Of a stretch of DNA of 6,999 nucleotides, positions 1 through 5,365 are shown piece after piece. How positions within the stretch are numbered: the stretch's first letter is position 1; every line of letters starts with the position of its first letter. Source of the DNA: CBIHNH01 sp966211425 (GTDB lineage Bacteria; Patescibacteriota; Saccharimonadia; Saccharimonadales; Saccharimonadaceae); the NCBI GenBank assembly GCA_966211425.1, contig CBIHNH010000031.1:1-6999 (forward strand), written 5' to 3'. A program made the position numbers and the translations under genes. The notes beneath the pieces are model-generated. The model searched no databases. It was not told the DNA's origin and worked only from the letters and a program-made list of their open reading frames with translations.

Positions 1-54
1 CGGAGCCTGACGATTCGTTGAAGCTCTGTAGCTAAGGGAAAAGCGCAGCCCGAG

Positions 55-97
55 CGACGGATTTATTCCGCGCCCGGCGCGATGGGAAAAACCGTCG
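55..97 (+). other. Nested inverted repeat ahead of the first promoter
   Basis: An outer 6-bp arm pair (CGACGG at 55-60, CCGTCG at 92-97) encloses a near-perfect GC palindrome (CGCGCC at 69-74, GGCGCG at 76-81). The intervening bases add a few A-T and G-T pairs, so the whole could fold as an imperfect hairpin. No clear T-run follows (the next bases are gtttgtcc), so it is a poor intrinsic terminator. It ends just before the TATAAT box at 106 and could be an operator, the 3' end of an upstream transcript, or chance. Bases 1-54 hold no gene that I can recognise. One open frame ends in TAA at 33-35 and could be the tail of an upstream gene. Confidence 0.3.
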
Positions 98-105
98 GTT
101 TGTCC

Positions 106-111
106 TATAAT
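106..111 (+). promoter_or_regulatory. Candidate -10 box (TATAAT) for the membrane protein gene
   Basis: A perfect TATAAT lies 29 nt before the ATG at 141. No convincing -35 box is present at 16-18 nt upstream (the bases there read roughly TGGGAA). Transcription would begin near 118. A Shine-Dalgarno match AGGA at 130-133, 7 nt before the ATG, supports the start of the following gene. Confidence 0.5.
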
Positions 112-140
112 GCGAAGCATAACGTAAGCAGGATACCGAT

Positions 141-1151
141 ATGGCTACAGCGAAGAAAAAATCGACGGTACAGACAAACAATCCCGGCACACTCGTGCTG
201 CAGTGGCTGACCTATGCCTTCTGGGGCTGGACGGTACTGGCACTCACCTGGTTAACGGCCATCAGCGTTGGCTACTACGTCAAGTCCGGTACGAGCACAA
301 GCGGTGAGAGCACGGTTATCGCCTACTCACTGGCAGCAGTTATCGTTCTGTTCATCATCTCGCTCGTGTGCGACACGTTTTACAGTCGCGTCGAGCCGCT
401 CAGGAAACATGGTGCCGCAACAGTTATCATGATCATCCACGCTGTTATCTTTGCGCTTAGCGGCATTGCAGCGCTCATCGCGGCTGTTTTTGCCGTTGTT
501 CGGCTGCTCATCGGGGACGGTACGAACGCGTCTAACGGCGATAGTGGCGCTATGACGACTCTTATCACCGGGGCAGTTATAGCCGCTGTCTTTGGTGCGA
601 CGCTGCTGCGGGTTCTTCGTCCGTTCAAGTTTAGCCGTTCGAGCCTCGTCTACTGGTTGTTTATGGGACTAGTGACCGTCACTATCACCGGCCTTGCTAT
701 CGCAGGCCCTGCCTGGAATGCTCGCGAAACACGCGACGATCGTCTGATCGAACGCGGCCTGCCGCTGTTGAGTGAAGCGATTCGCGTTCATACTGAAAAA
801 GCAGACGCTCTGCCTACCGCGCTCGCTGACATACAGGATAAAACTACCGGTGATGCTCGGACATTGATCGAACGCGGCCTCGTTGAGTACGAGCCGGGCA
901 AAGAGGTAGAACAAACCGCCACTGATTTACCGCTCAGTGTCGACCCGAAGTCTATCGTTCAGTCTGCTGAGCCGGTTTTCGCCTACACGCTCTGTGTGAC
1001 CTACAAAGCAAAGAGTGGCTATGGCGGAACATATTACTACCCGCCGAGCCCAGATGGCGTTTCGGTATCTCCTGACACCTACCAGCACGACGTAGGACGC
1101 GTTTGTTACGACCTGCAAACTGGCTACACTGATAACGGCAAGTACTACTAG
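141..1151 (+). CDS. Polytopic membrane protein with exported C-terminal domain, function unknown
   Basis: I do not recognise this 336-residue protein at family level. It has a short Lys-rich N-terminus, then five hydrophobic segments at about residues 19-47, 57-78, 92-124, 137-158 and 168-191. Positive residues near 82-90 and 157-166 set the topology: N-terminus inside and, with five helices, C-terminus outside. Residues 192-336 form a soluble domain that opens with a charged stretch (ETRDDR) and an amphipathic helix ending in the motif LPTALADI. This resembles the post-helix region of type IV pilin-like proteins and of tails seen on some other patescibacterial membrane proteins; that resemblance is from memory and uncertain. 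Cys285 and Cys322 could form an exported disulfide. The C-terminus is rich in Tyr, Gly and Pro. It has its own -10 box and an AGGA Shine-Dalgarno sequence, ends 161 nt before infA, and is probably transcribed separately. An envelope role is only inferred. Confidence 0.85.
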   Translation: MATAKKKSTVQTNNPGTLVLQWLTYAFWGWTVLALTWLTAISVGYYVKSGTSTSGESTVIAYSLAAVIVLFIISLVCDTFYSRVEPLRKHGAATVIMIIHAVIFALSGIAALIAAVFAVVRLLIGDGTNASNGDSGAMTTLITGAVIAAVFGATLLRVLRPFKFSRSSLVYWLFMGLVTVTITGLAIAGPAWNARETRDDRLIERGLPLLSEAIRVHTEKADALPTALADIQDKTTGDARTLIERGLVEYEPGKEVEQTATDLPLSVDPKSIVQSAEPVFAYTLCVTYKAKSGYGGTYYYPPSPDGVSVSPDTYQHDVGRVCYDLQTGYTDNGKYY

Positions 1152-1175
1152 GTACGGGGTTAGGAACATTAGCAT

Positions 1176-1200
1176 AATATTGCGCGAATCTGTCAATATT
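1176..1200. repeat. 7-bp inverted repeat AATATTG-N11-CAATATT, possible operator
   Basis: AATATTG at 1176-1182 and CAATATT at 1194-1200 are exact reverse complements separated by 11 nt. The right arm overlaps the first bases of the -35 box of the candidate infA promoter (1199-1204). A GCATAAT direct repeat (1172-1178 and 1204-1210) is interleaved with it. Symmetric half-sites one helical turn or so apart over a -35 box fit a repressor site, but AT-rich chance symmetry is possible. No T-run follows, so it is not an obvious terminator for the preceding gene. Confidence 0.35.
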
Positions 1201-1226
1201 GATGCATAATTACGTTTTGGTACAAT
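1199..1226 (+). promoter_or_regulatory. Candidate upstream promoter of the infA operon (extended -10)
   Basis: A -35-like TTGATG (1199-1204; 4 of 6 to consensus) is followed after 16 nt by TACAAT (1221-1226; 5 of 6), which is preceded by TGG, an extended -10 arrangement. Transcription would start near 1233, giving infA a leader of about 80 nt. That leader contains only a weak 4-bp hairpin (1241-1251) followed by a T-rich stretch. Confidence 0.5.
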
Positions 1227-1269
1227 AGACTTTACTTACATCGCGCTGCGAGTCTTATTTCTTGAGGGG

Positions 1270-1298
1270 TTTACTGACTAGGTTTTTTCCTGTATAAT
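1270..1298 (+). promoter_or_regulatory. Candidate proximal promoter of infA
   Basis: TTTACT (1270-1275; 4 of 6 to TTGACA) and a perfect TATAAT (1293-1298) are separated by 17 nt. The predicted transcription start, about 1305-1309, lies only 4-8 nt before the infA ATG. Transcripts from here would be nearly leaderless, which agrees with the absence of any Shine-Dalgarno sequence before infA. Confidence 0.6.
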
Positions 1299-1312
1299 TC
1301 TCTCTTGTAACT

Positions 1313-1537
1313 ATGTCCGGAACCAAGGAAGTCATCAAACTAAACGGTAAGGTAGTGGAATCACTGCCAAATGCTCAGTTTCGTGTCGAATTGGAGAACG
1401 GTCATACGATTATCGCCCACGTATCAGGGAAGATGCGCAAACACTACATTCGTTTAGTGCCGGGAGATAAGGTCGAAGTTGAGTTGACCCCTTACGATCT
1501 TACGAAGGGCAGAATCAGCTTCCGACTGCGAGATTAA
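1313..1537 (+). CDS. infA: Translation initiation factor IF-1
   Basis: This 74-residue protein is a full-length IF1, the single-OB-fold factor that occupies the 30S A site during initiation and modulates IF2 and IF3. The family pattern is clear: a KEVIKLNGKVVESLPN start, the central motif of the form NGH-x-I-x-AH-x-SGKMRKHYIR, and the closing LVPGDKV-x-VELTPYDLTKGRI-x-FR. It matches the usual 71-75 residue length. The ATG is chosen because it gives the normal IF1 N-terminus with one or two extra residues, and no other start is better placed. The 20 nt upstream are pyrimidine-rich with no Shine-Dalgarno sequence, while a TATAAT box ends 14 nt before the ATG. It leads the operon, and rpmJ follows after 21 nt. 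Confidence 0.97.
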   Translation: MSGTKEVIKLNGKVVESLPNAQFRVELENGHTIIAHVSGKMRKHYIRLVPGDKVEVELTPYDLTKGRISFRLRD

Positions 1538-1558
1538 ATTTAATTTGGGAGAAACACT

Positions 1559-1675
1559 GTGAAGGTTCGAGCCAGTGTCAAAAAAATCAGTCCCGATGAC
1601 CAGTTGGTGCGCCGCAAAGGACGCCTCTACGTCATCAACAAAAAGAAGCCCAAAAATAAACAGAGGCAGGGTTAG
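1559..1675 (+). CDS. rpmJ: Large-subunit ribosomal protein L36 (bL36), zinc-free type, GTG start
   Basis: The 38 codons begin with GTG and encode MKVRASVKKISPDD..., ending in KNKQRQG. The length and ends are those of bL36, the smallest 50S protein, which sits near the base of the L7/L12 stalk region in contact with 23S rRNA. In zinc-binding forms (E. coli numbering) Cys11, Cys14, Cys27 and His33 hold the metal. Here these positions are Ser, Asp, Asn and Asn, so the ribbon is absent and this is a C-minus form. GGAG at 1548-1551, 7 nt before the GTG, supports that start. The gene lies between infA and rpsM, its usual place, and ends 3 nt before rpsM. Its last codons carry the AGGG that probably serves as the rpsM Shine-Dalgarno sequence. 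Confidence 0.96.
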   Translation: MKVRASVKKISPDDQLVRRKGRLYVINKKKPKNKQRQG

Positions 1676-1678
1676 TTT

Positions 1679-2065
1679 ATGGCGCGAATAGCTAACGTAA
1701 CCATCCCTACCGACAAGCAGGTTCAGATCAGTCTGACCTATATCTACGGCATCGGTCCAAAGTTTGCACAGAACATCTGCGCTTCAACTGGTATCGATCC
1801 TACCGCTCGCGTCAAGGACTTGACCGAGGCGGAGCTGAAAAAGCTGCGTGACGAAATCGACAGTAACTACACCGTAGAGGGCGACCTCCAGCGTGTCGTT
1901 GCCGGTAACGTCAAGCGTCTCAAAGATATCCAGGCTTACCGTGGCATCCGTCACAAAAACAACCTACCGTCTCGCGGTCAGCGTACCCGAACAAACGGAC
2001 GCACCCGACGCGGCAAACGTGTCGCCGTGGGTGGATCACAACCTAAAGCAGCAACGAAGACCTAG
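1679..2065 (+). CDS. rpsM: Small-subunit ribosomal protein S13 (uS13)
   Basis: This 128-residue protein matches S13 of the 30S head, which contacts S19, 16S rRNA, the P-site tRNA and bridges to the 50S. The N-terminal MARIA-x-V-x-IP motif, the helix-two-turns-helix region with YIYGIG, the RLKDI-x-AYRG-x-RH segment and the basic SRGQRTRTNGRTRRGKR tail are all present. The tail runs about 10 residues past the basic block as a Gly/Ala/Lys extension. The ATG is preceded by AGGG (1668-1671) at 7 nt spacing inside the end of rpmJ. Its TAG stop (2063-2065) overlaps the AGGA Shine-Dalgarno sequence of rpsK, so the two genes are likely translationally coupled. Confidence 0.98.
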   Translation: MARIANVTIPTDKQVQISLTYIYGIGPKFAQNICASTGIDPTARVKDLTEAELKKLRDEIDSNYTVEGDLQRVVAGNVKRLKDIQAYRGIRHKNNLPSRGQRTRTNGRTRRGKRVAVGGSQPKAATKT

Positions 2066-2075
2066 GAATTAGATT

Positions 2076-2468
2076 ATGGCAGAAGCAAAGACAGCATCAC
2101 GCAAGAAGCAGCGCCGTTCCGTACCGACCGGTCAGCTGCATATTCAAGCAACATTTAATAACACCATCGTGACCTTTTCAGATAGCAAAGGTAACGTATT
2201 GAGTGCCTCTAGCGCCGGTGCCTGTGGTTTCCGTGGTAGCAAAAAGGGTACTGCCTACGCAGCCCAGATTGCTGCCGAGAAGGCCGCAGAAGCCGCTAAG
2301 AGCCAGTATGGCCTCAGCAAGGTTGACGTTTTCGTTAAGGGCGTCGGCCTCGGTCGCGACACCGCTATTCGTGCGATGAGCAACTTCGATATCACTGTCG
2401 AAAGCATCAAAGACGTCACCGGTGTTCCACACGGTGGTACCCGTCCACGAAAGGCAAGGAGAGGATAA
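2076..2468 (+). CDS. rpsK: Small-subunit ribosomal protein S11 (uS11)
   Basis: This 130-residue protein matches S11, part of the 30S platform next to the mRNA exit channel and the 3' end of 16S rRNA. Family marks include HI-x-ATFNNTIVT near residues 22-33, GACGFRGSKKGT near 48-59, AAQ-x-AAE, VFVKGVGLGRD with the conserved Gly and Arg, and the basic C-terminus. The first 18 residues are a Lys/Arg-rich arm. One departure stands out: the loop usually reading PHNGCRP reads PHGGTRP (residues 118-124), removing the Asn-Gly pair that is isomerised to isoaspartate in E. coli S11. AGGA at 2064-2067, 8 nt upstream, supports the ATG. The TAA ends 1 nt before rpsD. Confidence 0.98.
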   Translation: MAEAKTASRKKQRRSVPTGQLHIQATFNNTIVTFSDSKGNVLSASSAGACGFRGSKKGTAYAAQIAAEKAAEAAKSQYGLSKVDVFVKGVGLGRDTAIRAMSNFDITVESIKDVTGVPHGGTRPRKARRG

Positions 2469-2469
2469 G

Positions 2470-3087
2470 ATGGCACGAGATCGATCACCAATCGTTAAAC
2501 AGAGCCGTCGTGAAGGCTACGCCCTTCATCCTAAGGCTCACAAGATCATGGCTAAGAAGTCTGGTATTCCAGGTCAGCATGGTCGTTCACGCCAGGGCAA
2601 GATGAGCCTTTATGCTCAACAGCTCCGTGAAAAACAAAAAGTCCGTCGTTTGTACGGTCTTCTCGAGAAACAGTTTGCACGTCTCATGAAAGACGCAAAC
2701 CGCGCCGAAGGCCAGTCAGGTGAAGTCCTGCTGCAGCTCCTCGAGCGACGTCTCGATAACGTTATCTACCGCGCTGGTTTCGCAACCTCACGCCGCGGCG
2801 CACGTCAGCTCGTGACTCACGGTCACTTTATGCTTAACGGCCGCCGTGTCGACATTCCGTCTATCCGCGTCAAGATCGGCGATGAGATCGTTGTTCGTCC
2901 AAAGAGCTCAAAGAGCGGCTACTTTGCGAACATGGAGAACATCCTCAAAGACAGCGTCCAAGGTCCTCTGAGTTGGCTCAAGGCTGACACGAAGAAACTT
3001 GCCGTAAAGATAACTGGTTTACCAAAACGCGAAGAAGCAGAAGCTGATATCACGGAACAATTAATCGTTGAGTACTACTCACGCTAA
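2470..3087 (+). CDS. rpsD: Small-subunit ribosomal protein S4 (uS4), zinc-free type
   Basis: This 205-residue protein matches S4, a primary 16S rRNA binder that nucleates assembly of the 30S body and lines the mRNA entry tunnel. The N-terminal domain has the SRREG motif and PGQHGRSRQGK, then REKQKVRRLYGLLEKQF. The S4 RNA-binding domain spans about residues 95-160 (LERRLDNV-x-YR-x-GFA-SRR-ARQLV-HGH). The protein has no cysteine, so the four-Cys zinc site of metal-binding S4 proteins is missing. I place the start at 2470, not at the in-frame ATG at 2422 inside rpsK: MARDRS is the normal S4 N-terminus, and AAGGAG (2456-2461) sits 8 nt before it. In many bacteria S4 represses its own operon; no such site can be shown here. 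Confidence 0.97.
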   Translation: MARDRSPIVKQSRREGYALHPKAHKIMAKKSGIPGQHGRSRQGKMSLYAQQLREKQKVRRLYGLLEKQFARLMKDANRAEGQSGEVLLQLLERRLDNVIYRAGFATSRRGARQLVTHGHFMLNGRRVDIPSIRVKIGDEIVVRPKSSKSGYFANMENILKDSVQGPLSWLKADTKKLAVKITGLPKREEAEADITEQLIVEYYSR

Positions 3088-3116
3088 GCTTTAAAGGAGC
3101 ACTAGGGTAACATACT

Positions 3117-4040
3117 ATGGCACAAGCAATTCACAACCCAACACTCGCCGGCGTCGAAGAACACAGCAAGACAAGCGCAACGTTTGTCGTCGAACCTCTT
3201 CACACCGGTTACGGAATGACCCTCGGTAACAGCCTTCGCCGTGTACTACTTTCGAGCATCGAAGGTGCAGCTATCACTTCGTTCAAGATCGACGGCGTTA
3301 GCCACGAGTTCACAACGGTTAAAGGCGTCAAAGAAGACGTCGTAGACATCATGCTGAACCTCAAGAATGTTGGCGTTCGTTCACACTCTGATGAGCCAGT
3401 TGAGCTACGTCTCGAGAAAAAAGGCGCTGGCGTTGTCACCGCAGGCGACATCAAGACAACAGCAGATGTCGAAGTCGTGAACCCAGATGCAGTTATCTGC
3501 ACGATCGATGACCCGAAAGCGTCTGTTTTGATCGACATCGTCGTCGAATCAGGCCGTGGTTACCGAACGATCGAAGAGTCAGGCAGCAAGCGCGCACACA
3601 GCGACATGATTGCACTCGATGCGTTCTTTAGCCCAGTCAAGCGCGTACGCTACAAAGTTGAGAGCACCCGTGTCGGCCAGAACACCGACCTCGACAAGCT
3701 TCTCCTCACCGTAGACACCGACGGTTCACTGAGCCCTCAGGACGCTTTCGAAGAAGCAGCCGCGATCCTTATCAACCAGTACACCGCACTCGCTGGTAGT
3801 ACTCGCGTTGAAGCAGCCCCAACCATCGGTGTAGAAACCGCAGATGCTGGCGCTGAACTGAACACACCTATCGAAGACCTCAACCTGACTGCTCGCACGA
3901 CGAACGCTCTGATCAACAACGACATCCGTACGATCAACGACCTCGTTACACTTTCAGAGACTGACCTGCGCGAACTCAAGGGCTTCGGCTCAAAAGCTCT
4001 CGACGAAGTCAAAGACAAGCTGGCGGAGATGGAGTTTTAG
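3117..4040 (+). CDS. rpoA: DNA-directed RNA polymerase subunit alpha
   Basis: This 307-residue protein is a complete alpha subunit. The N-terminal domain (about 1-228) dimerises and scaffolds beta and beta'; its GYGMTLGNSLRRVLLSSIEG motif (31-50) is the classic dimer and beta-contact helix. A linker of about 20 residues, rich in Ala, Thr and Glu, joins it to the C-terminal domain (about 250-307), which binds UP elements and activators. There the helix-hairpin-helix and the DNA-contacting residues are kept: Arg260, Asn263 and Lys293 align with E. coli Arg265, Asn268 and Lys298. UP-element recognition is therefore likely retained. The start is the only in-frame choice after a stop at 3108-3110. 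Its nearest Shine-Dalgarno candidate is a weak AGGG (3104-3107), while a better AAGGAG lies 17 nt away. The position after rpsD and before rplQ is canonical. Confidence 0.98.
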   Translation: MAQAIHNPTLAGVEEHSKTSATFVVEPLHTGYGMTLGNSLRRVLLSSIEGAAITSFKIDGVSHEFTTVKGVKEDVVDIMLNLKNVGVRSHSDEPVELRLEKKGAGVVTAGDIKTTADVEVVNPDAVICTIDDPKASVLIDIVVESGRGYRTIEESGSKRAHSDMIALDAFFSPVKRVRYKVESTRVGQNTDLDKLLLTVDTDGSLSPQDAFEEAAAILINQYTALAGSTRVEAAPTIGVETADAGAELNTPIEDLNLTARTTNALINNDIRTINDLVTLSETDLRELKGFGSKALDEVKDKLAEMEF

Positions 4041-4043
4041 TTT

Positions 4044-4517
4044 ATGCACAGACACGGATATCAAGGACGCAAGTTCCGTCGCGAGCGCGATCAGCGCCGA
4101 GCCCTCATCAAGGGTCTTGCGACGAGTCTTGTAGAGCACGGTGCGATCGAAACGACGATCGAAAAAGCGAAAGACCTTCGCCCGTACGTAGAAGTCCTCA
4201 TCACCAAAGCCAAGAAAGGCGATCTGCATAACCGTCGCCAGGTCATCGCTGGCCTGAGCACGCTCGACGCAGCCTACAAGCTCGTCGATGAGATCGCTCC
4301 ACAGCTGAGTGCCCGCACGAGTGGTTACCTCCGTATCAAGCGCACCCGCGCACGAGTCGGTGATAACGCACAGCTCGCACGTATCAGCTTTGTCGACGAA
4401 CTAAAGGAAACACCTGTGGCAGCAGCACCGGCCGAAAAACCAGCTGCAAAACCAGCCGCAAAGCCTGCAGCAAAGAAACCTGTTGCTAAAGCAGCCGCTA
4501 AGAAAGGAGACAACTAG
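4044..4517 (+). CDS. rplQ: Large-subunit ribosomal protein L17 (bL17) with Ala/Lys/Pro tail
   Basis: Residues 1-118 match bL17, which lies near the polypeptide exit tunnel of the 50S subunit. The MHRHGYQGRKF start, the block RRALIKGLATSLVEHG and the end of the fold (TRARVGDNAQLARISFVDE) are all typical. A further 38 or so residues form a low-complexity tail of Lys, Ala and Pro with repeated KPAA units, similar in composition to histone-H1-like and other basic disordered tails. It probably adds electrostatic contact with rRNA; this is inference. The tail has no frameshift and ends cleanly. GGAG (4031-4034), 9 nt upstream, lies within the end of rpoA. The TAG stop abuts the rplM ATG with no gap, and the tail's last codons supply the rplM Shine-Dalgarno sequence. 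Confidence 0.97.
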   Translation: MHRHGYQGRKFRRERDQRRALIKGLATSLVEHGAIETTIEKAKDLRPYVEVLITKAKKGDLHNRRQVIAGLSTLDAAYKLVDEIAPQLSARTSGYLRIKRTRARVGDNAQLARISFVDELKETPVAAAPAEKPAAKPAAKPAAKKPVAKAAAKKGDN

Positions 4518-4952
4518 ATGAAAACGTATAGCCAAAAAGCATCAGAAGTCTCCCACAAGTGGGTACTTGTTGACGCATCAGAAGCACCTCTCGGTCGTGT
4601 AGCGACTGTTATCGCAACTCGTCTAACGGGTAAGTACAAGCCAACCTACACGCCATCTATGGACGACGGAGACTATGTCGTTGTTATCAACGCCGACAAA
4701 CTCATCCTGACTGGTAACAAGGCCGAGTCAAAGGTTTACTACCGTCACTCTGGCTTTCCAGGCGGTATCAAAGAGCGCTCTATCCGTGAAGTAAAAGAAC
4801 TTGATGCAGGTGCAGCCATCGTTGCAGCGGTCAAGGGTATGCTTCCACGAAACAAGCAGCTCGCAGATCGCCTGACTCGTCTCCGTGTATTTACCGGTGA
4901 GACTCACGGCCACACGGCTCAGCAACCAGAACAGATCAAGGTAGGTAAATAA
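4518..4952 (+). CDS. rplM: Large-subunit ribosomal protein L13 (uL13)
   Basis: This 144-residue protein matches bacterial uL13, an early-assembling 50S protein bound to 23S rRNA. Recognisable parts are the KTYSQKASEV start, WVLVDA...LGR-x-A-x-IA-x-LTGK, the DDGDYVVVINA segment, and YYRHSG-x-PGG. The family block that includes AVKGMLP-x-N follows. AAGGAG (4504-4509), 8 nt upstream and inside the end of rplQ, is one of the better Shine-Dalgarno matches in the operon. The stop codon shares one base with the rpsI start (TAATG), so L13 and S9, one from each subunit, should be made in a coupled 1:1 ratio. Placing rplM-rpsI directly after rplQ is a common arrangement in many bacteria. Confidence 0.98.
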   Translation: MKTYSQKASEVSHKWVLVDASEAPLGRVATVIATRLTGKYKPTYTPSMDDGDYVVVINADKLILTGNKAESKVYYRHSGFPGGIKERSIREVKELDAGAAIVAAVKGMLPRNKQLADRLTRLRVFTGETHGHTAQQPEQIKVGK

Positions 4953-5350
4953 TGGCTAAGAACGAATATTTTTACGGCCTCGGACGTCGCAAAGCTGCAA
5001 CGGCACGCGCACGTTTGACCGGTGGCAAGGGTGTCATCACCATCAACGGCAAGGCAGCAGCTGAGTATTTCTCAGGCAATACAACGCTTCTTGCTGAGTT
5101 GACTGATCCGCTCGCAACTATCGGCAAGCAAAAAGAGCTCGATGTTAGCCTCGTTATCAGCGGCGGCGGTCCAGCTGGCCAAGTCGACGCAGCAAAACTT
5201 GCGATCAGCAAGAGCATCAGTGTCATGAACGAAGAACTCGGCAAGGTTCTCCGTAAGGCTGGCCTCATGAAACGCGATCCACGCGAAAAAGAGCGCAAGA
5301 AGTACGGTCTCCGTAGTGCTCGTAAACGCGAACAGTTCTCAAAGCGTTAA
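4952..5350 (+). CDS. rpsI: Small-subunit ribosomal protein S9 (uS9)
   Basis: This 132-residue protein matches uS9 of the 30S head, whose long C-terminal tail reaches the P-site tRNA anticodon stem. It shows YYGLGRRK-like FYGLGRRKAATAR (residues 7-19), the GKG-x-I-x-INGK motif, the glycine-rich SGGGPAGQ turn, and the C-terminal block ending in KKYG, AR and QFSKR. The terminal Lys-Arg that contacts tRNA is kept. The short segment after the glycine turn (LAISKSISVMN) differs from the common GIARAL form. The ATG overlaps the rplM stop, with AAGG (4938-4941) 10 nt upstream or AGG (4943-4945) 6 nt upstream. A strong terminator follows 15 nt after the stop. Confidence 0.98.
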   Translation: MAKNEYFYGLGRRKAATARARLTGGKGVITINGKAAAEYFSGNTTLLAELTDPLATIGKQKELDVSLVISGGGPAGQVDAAKLAISKSISVMNEELGKVLRKAGLMKRDPREKERKKYGLRSARKREQFSKR

Positions 5351-5365
5351 TACGCTTCGAACATC

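Noticed and set aside
1..54. Structured RNA (RNase P, tmRNA, tRNA or 5S) 3' end at the window's left edge
   Set aside because: No CCA end, T-loop or other signature could be found; only a short AGCT/AGCT arm pair is present.
380..1196. Minus-strand open frames under the membrane protein gene (380-628, 669-914, 927-1196)
   Set aside because: Low-complexity or Ser/Arg-rich translations with no family resemblance, opposite a gene with clear membrane helices and a Shine-Dalgarno sequence.
1227..1262. Possible attenuator in the infA leader (4-bp hairpin 1241-1251, with AGACT/AGTCT arms at 1227-1231 and 1251-1255, then a T-rich run)
   Set aside because: The stems are too short and their arms overlap, and the T-run is interrupted; not enough to call a terminator or a known leader motif.
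2422..2469. Longer rpsD with a start at 2422 inside rpsK
   Set aside because: The extra 16 residues are the +1 reading of the rpsK end and have no S4 homology; the ATG at 2470 gives the usual S4 start and has AAGGAG at 8 nt.
4404..4514. Frameshifted end of rplQ producing the Ala/Lys/Pro tail
   Set aside because: Ala/Lys-rich tails on ribosomal proteins are common, the tail supplies the rplM Shine-Dalgarno site, and no alternative frame gives a more typical L17 end.
2178..5298. Minus-strand open frames opposite rpsK, rpoA, rplQ, rplM and rpsI
   Set aside because: Each lies fully against a conserved ribosomal or polymerase gene and encodes compositionally biased sequence; they are shadows.
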